A stretch of 34,161 bases of DNA from Syntrophaceae bacterium UBA1062 (lineage in GTDB: Bacteria > Desulfobacterota > Desulfomonilia > UBA1062): NCBI GenBank assembly GCA_002316295.1, contig DCDF01000287.1, positions 1-34,161 on the forward strand, given 5' to 3'. Position 1 is the stretch's first letter, and every line of letters begins with the position of its first letter. Positions 14,557 to 23,249 of the stretch are shown here, one piece after another. The notes below the pieces were generated by a model that was not told where the DNA came from, did no database searches, and saw only the letters and a program-made list of their open reading frames with translations. The position numbers were made by a program, and so were the translations under genes.

Positions 14557-15369
14557 TCACTCTTTTCTCGAGCGGATCTTCTTCTCGATCAGGGAAAGGA
14601 TCTCGCCGGCGGATCCCTGGATGAGAAAGTCAGAGACGCGTCCGGTCAGCGGAGTAGGCTCCCGGTTGATTTCCACTACACTGCACCTGGCTTTGGGCAG
14701 GGGGATACCGCCGAGCCCTCTGAAGAGGGAGTTCATCCCCTTGGCGATCAATGGCAGCGACGCCGCCGGCTCCACCTGGGCCGAGGTTCCTATGACGAGC
14801 ATGAGGTCGCAGTCTTCAGCCTCCTGGAAGGATCTCTTCAGTGCATCCTGGGGAATTGCCTCTCCGAAGAAGACCGCGTCGGGTTTGAGGATCCCACCGC
14901 ACTCGCACCGGGGAGGAAGTCTGGTCTCCAGGTCGGACAGTACCTGCTCGTATCCGTATTTTCTCCGGCATTTCATGCATCTGGCACAGAGCATGTTTCC
15001 GTGGAATTCGATGACATTTTTGCTGCCGGCCTTCTGGTGGAGGTTGTCGATGTTCTGGGTGATGACCGTCCTGATGATCCCCACCTCTTCGAGATAGGCA
15101 AGTGTATGATGGCCCATATTCGGCCGGGCGTCCCACAGAGAGAACTCCTTGCTGCGGTGCATGTCGAGCATGCATCTCCAGACCTCTTCCGGGTCGGCCA
15201 GGAACCGCTCGATAAAGAACATGGTGGGGTCGTAACGTTCCCAGATCCCTCCGGGAGAACGGAAATCCGGGACACCCGATTCGGTGGAGATGCCGGCGCC
15301 GGTCAGGATAATAACGTGTGCTGCTTCCAGCAGGAGCTCCACGGTCTTGTCGATGAGGCGCGCATCCAT
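14557..15369 (-). CDS. cobB: Sir2-family NAD-dependent protein deacetylase
   Basis: This sirtuin removes acyl groups from lysines, using NAD and releasing nicotinamide and O-acetyl-ADP-ribose. The 270-residue protein shows GAGISTESGVPDFRS (24-38), TQNIDNLH (104-111), the catalytic His123 in FHGN, and a four-Cys zinc site (C128, C131, C155, C157). I do not see the Tyr-x-x-Arg pair of desuccinylases, so deacetylation is the likelier activity. It abuts the aroE-like gene, from which it is separated by one base, so the two are co-transcribed. Confidence 0.93.
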   Translation of the reverse strand: MDARLIDKTVELLLEAAHVIILTGAGISTESGVPDFRSPGGIWERYDPTMFFIERFLADPEEVWRCMLDMHRSKEFSLWDARPNMGHHTLAYLEEVGIIRTVITQNIDNLHQKAGSKNVIEFHGNMLCARCMKCRRKYGYEQVLSDLETRLPPRCECGGILKPDAVFFGEAIPQDALKRSFQEAEDCDLMLVIGTSAQVEPAASLPLIAKGMNSLFRGLGGIPLPKARCSVVEINREPTPLTGRVSDFLIQGSAGEILSLIEKKIRSRKE

Positions 15370-15378
15370 AACCCTGCT

Positions 15379-15555
15379 TTACCAGAGGAGGTCTGTGAGG
15401 TCAAGGTGTATGGGGCCCGGCGTGAAGGCGCATGCATCCCCCACCGGAAGGCGCACACCACGGATGATCTTTCCGGCCGCCCTGCCTTGTTCCTGGAAGG
15501 CGGATCTCCCGTCGCATCGATCAGCGGACCCCGGGAAGCCTCCCAGCCCGGTCAC
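15379..15555 (-). CDS. Doubtful 58-residue ORF between lolA and the sirtuin
   Basis: A GTG overlaps the lolA TGA (GTGA) and opens 58 codons that fill the gap up to 9 bp before the sirtuin ATG. The product ends VGDACAFTPGPIHLDLTDLLW and resembles no family I know. There is no ribosome binding site. The exact fit between two genes argues for it; the unusual start and composition argue against. It may also be the remnant of a gene. Confidence 0.25.
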   Translation of the reverse strand: MTGLGGFPGSADRCDGRSAFQEQGRAAGKIIRGVRLPVGDACAFTPGPIHLDLTDLLW

Positions 15556-16187
15556 TCGGCCGGCGGATCCGATTTCTTCGGCACAGGAGCCTGTTTTCCC
15601 GTGCTCTCCTCTTCGAGGTGGAAGAGCTTCTCGGGAAGACCGGTATCGAACCGGTAGTTCGAAAGTCGAATGTCGCTCTGGTTCCCTGTGGCGTCCTTGA
15701 GGAGAATCCGCGCGATCGAATGGTCGTCGTTTGTCCATACCGTGATGTGTCCGGAACCTTCCCTGGGGTAGAGGAAAAGGGCGTCGGTGCTCTCCTGGAT
15801 CTGGTATCCCTCCCCGATGGACTCGAGCCCGGAGAAGAACCCGAGGATGTTCTGGGTCGCTATTTCGGGCGGCAGCGCCTGCACGGTCGTGGTTTCTTCC
15901 TCGGGGAGATGGATCACCACGGTCTGGCCCTTGAGGATGATGATCTGCCGCTCAGGAGCGAAGACATCCATCCTGACGCCCGTGTCGCGCCTGTACGATA
16001 CTGTGCCGGTGAATCGGATCTCCTTGTTCACGAGGCTCTGGACGGTATCCTGGGTGAAGTCGACGGTAAAATCACGGTGGTCCATGTAGAATCGCTGGAT
16101 GTTCTTCAGGCTCTCCCCGTGCAGTGGGGATGCAGCGATCAGCACGAATAGGAACAGGAACAGGCTATTCGTCCATTTCAGCGCCAT
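15552..16187 (-). CDS. lolA: Outer-membrane lipoprotein carrier protein LolA
   Basis: LolA ferries lipoproteins through the periplasm from LolCDE to the outer membrane. The 211-residue product has a signal peptide (to about residue 24), then the LolA hallmark DFTVDFTQDTVQ..., a KGxxxYRRDTGVRMDVFxPERQ region and a QNILGFFSG segment in the usual places. Identity is typical for deltaproteobacterial LolA. Its start overlaps the ftsK 3' end by 23 bp, a conserved ftsK-lolA order. Several lipoproteins encoded in this window would be its clients. Confidence 0.87.
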   Translation of the reverse strand: MALKWTNSLFLFLFVLIAASPLHGESLKNIQRFYMDHRDFTVDFTQDTVQSLVNKEIRFTGTVSYRRDTGVRMDVFAPERQIIILKGQTVVIHLPEEETTTVQALPPEIATQNILGFFSGLESIGEGYQIQESTDALFLYPREGSGHITVWTNDDHSIARILLKDATGNQSDIRLSNYRFDTGLPEKLFHLEEESTGKQAPVPKKSDPPAE

Positions 16188-18405
16188 ACGAAGTCACCAA
16201 AACCTTTCTCGGTTTTCCCGCTGTGTCGGCAGGGCCGATGATCCCTTCGCGTTCCATCTGCTCGATGATGCGGGCCGCACGGTTGTAGCCGATCCGGAAC
16301 TTCCGCTGGATCAGGGAGATGGATGCGCTTCCCTTGCCGGTGACGAATTCGAGCGCCTGGTCGTAGACCGGGTCGTATTCGTTCTCCGAGGAGGAAAAAC
16401 CGTTTTCGTCATCCTCTGCCATGCGGGCGATCTGGTCGTCAAGCCCCTCGATGTATTCGGGGCCTCCCTGCTGGCGGATGAACTCCACCACCTTGTCGAG
16501 CTCCTCCTCGGAGACGAAAGCGCCGTGAACTCGTACAAGGTGAGAGTTTCCGGGGGTGAGGAAGAGCATGTCGCCCAGTCCCAGGAGCTGATCGGCGCCC
16601 GACGAGTCGAGAATGGTCCGGGAGTCGATCTTGGAGGACACGCGAAATGAGATCCGTGAGGGGAAGTTGGACTTGATGAGCCCGGTGATGACATCCACGG
16701 AGGGGCGCTGAGTCGCCACGATCATGTAGATTCCCGCAGCCCTTGCCATCTGAGCGAGCCTGGCGATATAGACCTCCACCTCCCGGTTGGCCATCATGAG
16801 ATCGGCCATTTCGTCGATGATGATCACGAGCTTGGGCAGCAGCCCGGTCTTTGCCTCCTGATTCTTAAGCGTGGCCAGGGTCGTGGAGGGATCGTTCTTT
16901 TCAGTCTTCCGCACCTTTTTGTTGTACGAATCGATTCCTTTGACTCCAAGGTCCTTGAACCACTCGTATCGCATCTCCATCTCGCTCACGGCCCATTTGA
17001 GAACAGGGACGGCCTCTTTGGGGTTGACCACCACCGGGTAGAGCAGGTGAGGGATGCCCTCGTAATGGGAAAGCTCGATCCGTTTGGGATCGATCATGAT
17101 GAACTTGAGCTCGGACGGATCGTTCCGGTAGAGCAGGGAGAGGATCATGGTGTTGAGCCCTACGCTCTTTCCCGTTCCGGTTGCGCCTGCGATGAGCAGA
17201 TGAGGCATCTTCGCGAGGTTCGTCACCACGGGCATGCCCTCGATATTGGTGCCCAGGGCAAGGGTGAGCGGGGCGTTGGACATTACGAATTCGCGGCTGG
17301 AGAGGATCTTCTTCAGATATACCATCTCGCGGGTTCGGTTGGGGATCTCGATGCCCACCGCGTTCTTGCCCGGTATGGGCGCAACGACCCGGACCGGCGA
17401 GGCCTTGAGCGCCATGGCGAGATCGTCTGCGAGCGACACGATCTTGTTGATTTTGATGCCCGGTGCCGGCGTGAACTCGTACATGGTGATGACCGGGCCG
17501 GGTTTGATCTCCAGGATCTCGCCTTCAACCCCGAAGTCCTTGAGCTTCGATATGATGAGCGACGCGTTTGCCTTGAGCTCTTTTTCCGTGATGACACGGT
17601 TTTTCGCCGGCGGATTGCTGAGCAGGGAGAGGGGCGGGCGCTGATAGTTGCTCACGAAGTCAAGTGTGGCCTGCTTCGGAAGCTCGACAACCGCCTTGTC
17701 CTCATGCCCGGAAATGGTGATCTGCGGTTCCTTTTTCGCGGTCGTACTCTCCACGCGGGGATGAGCGGCGTCTTGGCTCTCTTCCGGATTCTTTCTGGCC
17801 GGTTTCTGCCGGGCCGGCTTTTCCATCTCCCTGCGCTTGCGCCTGAGCTGACGGTTCTCGCGTATGGTGGATGCGAGGTCCTTCATCGCATGGTACGGGG
17901 TGAAGATATCGTATCCCATCATCACGCCCGCGCACAGCAGCATGAGGAGCAGCACCACAGACCCCCATGAGAGATAGGTGAAGAGGGCCTTGCCGATGAT
18001 GTAGCCAAGAATCCCACCCGCCTTCATGGTGCCGGGCAGAAGCGCCGTGTTCATGCGCACGATCTCCAGCAGGCCGAGCGACACGAAAAACAGGATAAGG
18101 GTGCTCAGAGGTTTGGTCCACCTGGTGAATGACTTCTTCCTCATGAAGACAACGGCATACTCCAACAGGAAGATCGGGATGATGAAGGCGGCGATACCGA
18201 ACACGATGAACGATCCGTCGGCAAGATACGAGCCGATGACGCCCATCCAGTTCTTTATGTCGTCCGCCTTCTGGGAATGCGAGAAGCCGGGGTCGGCGGT
18301 GTTATAGGAGGCCAGCGCCAGAAAGAGGTAGAGGGCGATGAAGATCATGAATATCCCCAAGACAGGAAAAGGGAAGGACATTCTATCGCCGCTTTTCTTC
18401 GCCAT
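16165..18405 (-). CDS. ftsK: DNA translocase FtsK
   Basis: This septal motor clears chromosome termini from the closing division plane. The 746-residue protein has four N-terminal membrane segments (within residues 10-165), a short charged linker, and the RecA-like motor with Walker A GATGTGKS (407-414) and Walker B DEMADLM. The C-terminal winged-helix gamma domain (about 685-746) reads the polar KOPS sequences. The short linker makes it SpoIIIE/short-FtsK in size. ATG 18405 is directly adjacent to the uppP TAA and preceded by GAGGAG. Confidence 0.96.
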   Translation of the reverse strand: MAKKSGDRMSFPFPVLGIFMIFIALYLFLALASYNTADPGFSHSQKADDIKNWMGVIGSYLADGSFIVFGIAAFIIPIFLLEYAVVFMRKKSFTRWTKPLSTLILFFVSLGLLEIVRMNTALLPGTMKAGGILGYIIGKALFTYLSWGSVVLLLMLLCAGVMMGYDIFTPYHAMKDLASTIRENRQLRRKRREMEKPARQKPARKNPEESQDAAHPRVESTTAKKEPQITISGHEDKAVVELPKQATLDFVSNYQRPPLSLLSNPPAKNRVITEKELKANASLIISKLKDFGVEGEILEIKPGPVITMYEFTPAPGIKINKIVSLADDLAMALKASPVRVVAPIPGKNAVGIEIPNRTREMVYLKKILSSREFVMSNAPLTLALGTNIEGMPVVTNLAKMPHLLIAGATGTGKSVGLNTMILSLLYRNDPSELKFIMIDPKRIELSHYEGIPHLLYPVVVNPKEAVPVLKWAVSEMEMRYEWFKDLGVKGIDSYNKKVRKTEKNDPSTTLATLKNQEAKTGLLPKLVIIIDEMADLMMANREVEVYIARLAQMARAAGIYMIVATQRPSVDVITGLIKSNFPSRISFRVSSKIDSRTILDSSGADQLLGLGDMLFLTPGNSHLVRVHGAFVSEEELDKVVEFIRQQGGPEYIEGLDDQIARMAEDDENGFSSSENEYDPVYDQALEFVTGKGSASISLIQRKFRIGYNRAARIIEQMEREGIIGPADTAGKPRKVLVTSYGAEMDE

Positions 18406-19200
18406 TTAGGCTCCTCTCAGGAGAACCGCCGCCAGGTAGAGCGTCCCCGCGACCCAGCAGTACACGGAAAAGATAAAAAAATTGTGCTTTCGTAACGTCC
18501 ATACCAAAAATTTCAGAGAAATCAAGCCCACAATACATGCCGAAAGGGCTCCGACGAGGTGTTTTGCTCCTACGGGCCTCATCTCGCCGCCCCATTCCAA
18601 GACAACTGCCCCGAGAATGGCCGGGATAGAGGCGATGAAGGAGTAACTCGCCGCCCACGTGCGATCCATCCCGGAGAGGACGCCCGCGAATATCGTGGAT
18701 CCGGAGCGCGATATCCCGGGTGTTATGGCCAGCGCCTGGAAGAGGCCCACAGTCACGGCGTCCTGCGCACGTATCTGGCCGTATTTCTTTCCGGTATTCC
18801 CCATTTTGTCGGTGGCGAAGGTCAGGAAGCCCGTCACGATGAGCATTCCCGCCACCAGGGAAGGCAACGAGAACATGGCCTCGAATCGCTCCTTGAAGAG
18901 AATCCCGATCACCCCTGTCACAGCCGTGGTGATGAGGATGCAGCCGATGATCCACGCCTGGTCGCGCCGGTAGCTTCCCGGCAGTATGCCCTTGACCAGG
19001 CCGAAGATTTCCCTGCGGAAGAAGATCACGACCGCAAGCACGGTACCAAGGTGAACGGCGACACCGAAGAGAATGTCTCCGAGCCACTCTTCGCCGAAGA
19101 AGCTCTGGAGCAGGACGAGGTGCCCGGAGCTGGAGACGGGAAGGAACTCGGTCAGGCCCTGGACTGTGCCCAGAATGAATGCGATGAGAAGATCGGGCAA
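18406..19200 (-). CDS. uppP: Undecaprenyl-diphosphatase
   Basis: It regenerates the undecaprenyl-phosphate carrier for peptidoglycan and surface polysaccharides at the inner membrane. The 264-residue polytopic protein has the two BacA signatures: GLTEFLPVSSSGHL near the N-terminus (E and Ser/His active-site residues) and ALAITPGISRSGST in the middle. The start is TTG 19200, supported by GGAGG 6 bases upstream in the 9-bp gap after rnj. It is encoded between RNase J and FtsK in the same transcription unit. Confidence 0.95.
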   Translation of the reverse strand: MPDLLIAFILGTVQGLTEFLPVSSSGHLVLLQSFFGEEWLGDILFGVAVHLGTVLAVVIFFRREIFGLVKGILPGSYRRDQAWIIGCILITTAVTGVIGILFKERFEAMFSLPSLVAGMLIVTGFLTFATDKMGNTGKKYGQIRAQDAVTVGLFQALAITPGISRSGSTIFAGVLSGMDRTWAASYSFIASIPAILGAVVLEWGGEMRPVGAKHLVGALSACIVGLISLKFLVWTLRKHNFFIFSVYCWVAGTLYLAAVLLRGA

Positions 19201-19209
19201 GGCTCCCTC

Positions 19210-20826
19210 CTATATTTCCACGATGATCGGGATGATCATGGGCTTCTTCCCGAGACGCGCCTTGAGCCTGGCGCCCAGGGCCTCGCGGAGCTTGTTCTGC
19301 AGGTCCTGGACATTGATTCCCCGGTCCATGAACGAGTCGAGCACACCGCCCGCATGGCTCCTGATGTCGTCCATGATCTCCTGCTCCATGCTGGCGGGAA
19401 CCACTCCTTTGCACATGATGTCGGGGCCGAGCACGATATCCGGCTTGCCGGTATCGATCACCACGAAGGCGACAACCAGCCCGCCTTCCGAGATGTGCCT
19501 GCGGTCTCTGAGCACCACGTCGCGGATGTCGCCGGTGAGTTCGCCGTCGACAAAGCATCTGCCGTGGACGGTCTCTCCGGTCAGGCGAATGCCGTCTTCC
19601 GCGAGAGTCCAGATCTGTCCCGGCCTGGCCAGAACGATCTCCGGACTGTCTCCGGGAAGAGATTCCACCATCTCGGCCAGCGCCTTCATGTGCCTGAGTT
19701 CGCCGTGAATGGGCATGACGATCTGCGGCTTCAGCAGGGTCACCGCCTTCATGAGCTCTTCCTGCGGGGCGTGCCCCGTGGCGTGGACCCGAGCTACATC
19801 AGGATAATAGACCTTTGCCCCGAAATCGATGAGCCGGTCGATGCACCGGGTGACGGCGAGCTCGTTGCCCGGGATCATCCGAGCGGATATGACCACGCTG
19901 TCACCCTCTTTGACCTTGAACTTGTGCCACCCCCTGGCGATGAGGGAGAGCACAGAAAAAACCTCCCCCTGAGTGCCGGTGCAGATGACCATGATCTTCG
20001 ATCTGTCCGTGGAGGTGATCTCTTCCGGCTTGATCATGTCCCGGGGGTCGATCTCGAGGGCGTCCAGGTCTGTCGCGATATCCACCACCTGGCTGATGCT
20101 CCTGCCGATGATGGAGACCTTCCGGCCGTTGCCCACCGCGAGATCATAGAGTGTCTGGATGCGGTGAACATGGCTCGAGAACGTGGATACCAGGACAGCG
20201 CCATCGGTCTTCCTGATGATCTCGTCGATGGTCTGCCGGATCACCTCCTCGTCCGCGACTCTCGGATTGACCTCGGCATTGGTGCTCTCGCACATGAAGA
20301 GCTTCACGTCGCGGCAGCTCGTGCCGTACTCGGATGGGACCCTGCGGAAGTCCCCGGAATGCACGATCCTGCCCTGGGGCGTGTCCATGCACAGGCAGTA
20401 GCAGCCAAGAGTGGAGTGAAAGACCTCGATGAACTCGATCTCGATCCCGGCGAGGGTAATCTTCTGGCCGGGGAGGACCTCGACGAGACGGATGCGGCCG
20501 TTCATCTCGAACTCCCTGAGCTTCTTCTTCACCAGCTCGAGGGTGAACGGGTGGCTGAAGACCGGAATGGGTGCGTCCTTCAGAAGGTAGGGCAGGGCGC
20601 CGATGTGGTCCTCATGCCCGTGAGTCAGGACAATGCCTTGGAAGGCCTCCTGGTTTTCCTTGATATAACTGAAGTCCGGAATGATCTGATCAATGCCTGT
20701 GGGGTTGTACTTCGGGAACATCAGGCCCGCATCCACGACGAACGAGCCGCTGCTCGTCTCGATGACCGTGGAATTGAGGCCGAACTCCCGCACCCCCCCC
20801 AAGGGAATTACGCGTACGAAACTCAA
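19210..20826 (-). CDS. rnj: Ribonuclease J
   Basis: This metallo-beta-lactamase-fold nuclease processes and degrades RNA with 5'-exonuclease and endonuclease activity. The 538-residue protein has HGHEDHIGALPY with the metal ligands H69, H71, D73 and H74, the beta-CASP region with GTQGE, and HATGHAPQEE/MPIHGE motifs, plus the C-terminal domain. The start is TTG 20826, which overlaps the TGA of the upstream acyltransferase and has AGGAG 7 bases upstream. The open frame before it reads through the neighbour and lacks similarity. RNase J in place of or beside RNase E is common in deltaproteobacteria. Confidence 0.95.
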   Translation of the reverse strand: MSFVRVIPLGGVREFGLNSTVIETSSGSFVVDAGLMFPKYNPTGIDQIIPDFSYIKENQEAFQGIVLTHGHEDHIGALPYLLKDAPIPVFSHPFTLELVKKKLREFEMNGRIRLVEVLPGQKITLAGIEIEFIEVFHSTLGCYCLCMDTPQGRIVHSGDFRRVPSEYGTSCRDVKLFMCESTNAEVNPRVADEEVIRQTIDEIIRKTDGAVLVSTFSSHVHRIQTLYDLAVGNGRKVSIIGRSISQVVDIATDLDALEIDPRDMIKPEEITSTDRSKIMVICTGTQGEVFSVLSLIARGWHKFKVKEGDSVVISARMIPGNELAVTRCIDRLIDFGAKVYYPDVARVHATGHAPQEELMKAVTLLKPQIVMPIHGELRHMKALAEMVESLPGDSPEIVLARPGQIWTLAEDGIRLTGETVHGRCFVDGELTGDIRDVVLRDRRHISEGGLVVAFVVIDTGKPDIVLGPDIMCKGVVPASMEQEIMDDIRSHAGGVLDSFMDRGINVQDLQNKLREALGARLKARLGKKPMIIPIIVEI

Positions 20827-22088
20827 TGACTCTCTCCTGTCGCTAGGCTGATGATGTGAGCCTGAAGAATTCGGGCAGCCTCTGATATGTCTTTGTGCGT
20901 CTGCTTCGGCACGGGAATGTGATCGAACCGGACAGGGGGGCCGATCCTGATCCTCACCGGGGAGCGCTTGAGGGAGGACGTCCACCGGGGCATCAGTTCA
21001 TAGGCTCCTGAAATGCCCACCGGTATGACCGGCATGCCCAGCGCAAGTACCAGGCGCATGGTCCCGTCTCGAAACGGGAGCAGAGAATTGTCCCAGGTTC
21101 TCTCTCCCTCAGGGTAGATGCCCAGGATGTGCCCCTGCCGCACCACCCGGATTGCGTTTCGCACCGCCTGCACATCGTTAGTGTAGCGCCTGACGGGAAA
21201 CGATCGGGCATGCCTGAGGGCCCAGGTGAGCAGCTTCCCTTTGTACTCGGAGTTTTTTGCCATGAACCAGATGTTCCGCCTGGGGAACACCCCGAGAATG
21301 AGGGAGTCCATGAAGGACGTATGGTTGGACAACAGGACCGCGGCACCGCTCTTCGGGATATTCTCCAGCCCCTTGATGTCCACGGAGAACAGCGCCCTGA
21401 TGACGGGCCTGGCGATGAGCCGGACCACGGGGAGCAGCAGACTGGTATCCAGAGCATACCATTTTTTCGACGGAACATTCAGGTCCAGGTGGCCCTTTGC
21501 CCGTGCGGGTCTGTTCCTGAGGCCGTCTTCGAACCGCAGCCTCGGGTAGTATTCGTAAATCTGTCTGGGGGCATGAAAGAGCGCCAGGCACCTGCGGATG
21601 CAATCTTCCCATTTTTTCCCGGATTCCTCGAGAAAGTCGAAGAACAGGATCCCGTGTGCGCGGCTGGTGAGAATGATGGTATTCGACTCAATGGTGACGG
21701 CCTCGATATCTTCGAGGGGCAGCTCAAGAGTTTCCTTTGCCCCCGAAAAACGCAGCGAGTCCGTTTTCAGGCAGACGGAGCCTTCATCCGACACTGCTCT
21801 GGTATAGCGGGTCGCTACCACGCCTGCGAAGCCCCGATAGACACCCTCAGTGGCCTCCCGCGACAGGATCACCCTGCCGCTGTTGAGGATTGTTCTGGAA
21901 TCGTCTGCCGGTAGTTCGAAAGAGAGGATCTTGCGGTACCAGTGAGCGATGGTGTTTCTTTCTCCGCTGATCTCGACCTGTGTGCGCGAAATGACGTTCA
22001 CCGTCGCGCTGCAGGCGATGCACCGAGAGCCGTCCATCCAGTCGAAGCTGCCGCACGAAGGGCATCGGTAGAGAATGTCGGTGATCAT
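20823..22088 (-). CDS. PlsC-type acyltransferase with N-terminal zinc ribbon
   Basis: The 421-residue protein joins three parts. First is a zinc ribbon with C9, C12, C23 and C26 (CPSCGSF...CIACS). A middle beta-rich segment (about 35-155) with SDEGSVCLKTDSLRF and TSRAHGILFFDF follows and looks like a PH/GRAM-type fold, which is my inference. The C-terminal acyltransferase has NHTSFMD (255-261, the catalytic HxxxxD) and YPEGERT (325-331). Plain PlsC proteins lack the first two parts. It probably acylates a lysophospholipid or another lipid at the inner membrane. It lies 3 bp after plsC and is coupled to rnj by overlap. Confidence 0.85.
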   Translation of the reverse strand: MITDILYRCPSCGSFDWMDGSRCIACSATVNVISRTQVEISGERNTIAHWYRKILSFELPADDSRTILNSGRVILSREATEGVYRGFAGVVATRYTRAVSDEGSVCLKTDSLRFSGAKETLELPLEDIEAVTIESNTIILTSRAHGILFFDFLEESGKKWEDCIRRCLALFHAPRQIYEYYPRLRFEDGLRNRPARAKGHLDLNVPSKKWYALDTSLLLPVVRLIARPVIRALFSVDIKGLENIPKSGAAVLLSNHTSFMDSLILGVFPRRNIWFMAKNSEYKGKLLTWALRHARSFPVRRYTNDVQAVRNAIRVVRQGHILGIYPEGERTWDNSLLPFRDGTMRLVLALGMPVIPVGISGAYELMPRWTSSLKRSPVRIRIGPPVRFDHIPVPKQTHKDISEAARILQAHIISLATGESH

Positions 22089-22091
22089 AGG

Positions 22092-22784
22092 CTACAAAGT
22101 ATAGCCTAGTTTTATCGAGTTGTACACCTCTTCCATGAGCGCATCCATGGAGCTCCCAGCAGATGCAATCGGTTTTCCCATATTCAGGACGATTTTCCCG
22201 GGCTTCACTCTCTTGCCGTGCTTGGGGAGCACCTCGTGAGAGCCGACCACCGTAATGGGCACGATAGGCACGCCGGACTCCATGGCAAGATGGAAGCCTC
22301 CTTTCTTGAAAGGGTATTGGAGCCTGCCGTCGCATGATCTGGTGCCCTCGGGGAAGATGACGATGGATGTTCCGTTCCTGATTTTCTCTGCAGCGGTTTT
22401 CAGGCTTCTCACGGCCTTTTCGTGGTTCGACCGATCGATCATGATATACCCTGCGCGTCTCATGGCAAGGCCGAGAAGAGGGATGGTATACAGCTCTTTC
22501 TTCACCGTCCAACGGAACTGGATATCGAGGTGCCCGAGGATCGCAAAGACATCAAAATGGCTCACGTGATTGGCCATGTACACGGCCGGCCCGTCCGGGA
22601 TGTTCTCTCTTCCTCTCAGCTCCACCCTCGCCCCTGAGCACAGCAGGGTAAACCGCGCCCATGACCTGGCGAGGATGTGAGGGAGATTTCCGGTCCTGCT
22701 GAACAAGGAAACGATGACATGCGGTATGATCATCAAGACGATGTAGAGATACGATCCTGCCGCCGTGGTGAATGTCCAGAGCAT
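22092..22784 (-). CDS. plsC: 1-acyl-sn-glycerol-3-phosphate acyltransferase
   Basis: It adds the second acyl chain in phosphatidic acid synthesis. The 230-residue protein has an N-terminal membrane segment, the catalytic ANHVSHFD motif (N72, H73, D78), the FPEGTRS motif (144-150) and a VPIVPITVVGS segment. It is first in the long minus-strand run and has its own strong promoter. No Shine-Dalgarno sequence is visible before the ATG; the -10 ends only 6 bp from it, so the mRNA may be leaderless. Confidence 0.93.
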   Translation of the reverse strand: MLWTFTTAAGSYLYIVLMIIPHVIVSLFSRTGNLPHILARSWARFTLLCSGARVELRGRENIPDGPAVYMANHVSHFDVFAILGHLDIQFRWTVKKELYTIPLLGLAMRRAGYIMIDRSNHEKAVRSLKTAAEKIRNGTSIVIFPEGTRSCDGRLQYPFKKGGFHLAMESGVPIVPITVVGSHEVLPKHGKRVKPGKIVLNMGKPIASAGSSMDALMEEVYNSIKLGYTL

Positions 22785-22790
22785 AGCATA

Positions 22791-22819
22791 AATTTACAAA
22801 ACTTTTACAAAACTGTCAA
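22791..22819 (-). promoter_or_regulatory. Promoter of plsC with an internal tandem repeat
   Basis: On the minus strand a perfect TTGACA (22819-22814) is followed after 17 bp by TAAATT (22796-22791). The spacer consists of GTTTTGTAAA repeated with an 11-bp period, overlapping the -10. That is a plausible binding site for a regulator of lipid synthesis. Transcription would start at the ATG itself. Confidence 0.65.
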
Positions 22820-22875
22820 TGCCCTGATGATCCCAGGAATTTGGCTGAGGCCTGGAAAGTGACGTTCGCGACGGT

Positions 22876-23202
22876 TCAGGAGAGTGTATCCATGAGATCG
22901 TCGAGCATCTCCTCCCGCGCGCTGATGGCGCCCAGAATGGCTTCGAAGCCTCTCTGCGCCCGGATCAGATCACATATTTCCTGCGGGAGCTCCACGTTCG
23001 ACATGCAGTGTCCGTCTTCTGTCGGAACTCCTTCGGTAGTCGATCGCCTGGTCACAGCCATGACCCCGCCGGCCCCGGGGCCTTCGGTGATGGCGGTACG
23101 GATGGATTTGTAGTCCCGGGTGTTCATGTTGGCGATATTCGACGCGGCGTTCGCGTGCAAGATTTCCTGTGCATGGAGGGCAGCAAGCAGATTATACGAC
23201 AT
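22876..23202 (-). CDS. Orphan flagellar basal-body rod domain protein (FlgC-like)
   Basis: This 108-residue product has the rod-protein signature ALHAQEILHANAASNIANMNTRDYKS at the N-terminus, equivalent to the conserved N-A-NIANxxT segment. The C-terminal ELPQEICDLIRAQRGFEA equals the DL(I/V)xxQRxFEAN signature of axial proteins. It is short like FlgC/FlgB. No other flagellar gene is present in the window. ATG 23202 with GGGAG 5 bases upstream is preferred over ATG 23220. It is divergent from the kinase gene; only 47 bp separate the starts. Confidence 0.75.
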   Translation of the reverse strand: MSYNLLAALHAQEILHANAASNIANMNTRDYKSIRTAITEGPGAGGVMAVTRRSTTEGVPTEDGHCMSNVELPQEICDLIRAQRGFEAILGAISAREEMLDDLMDTLS

Positions 23203-23212
23203 AATCTCTCCC

Positions 23213-23242
23213 TTGCCCATCTATCGGTCAAAAGGCTATAAT
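23213..23242 (+). promoter_or_regulatory. Promoter of the plus-strand kinase operon
   Basis: TTGCCC (23213-23218, four of six) is followed after 18 bp by a perfect TATAAT (23237-23242). The ATG at 23250 is only 7 bp after the -10, so the expected start is at or one base before the start codon. Confidence 0.55.
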
Positions 23243-23249
23243 CTTGACC

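Noticed and set aside
18559..20829. 756-codon plus-strand ORF opposite uppP and rnj
   Set aside because: It is entirely antisense to two well-identified genes; long shadow frames arise from third-position GC bias.
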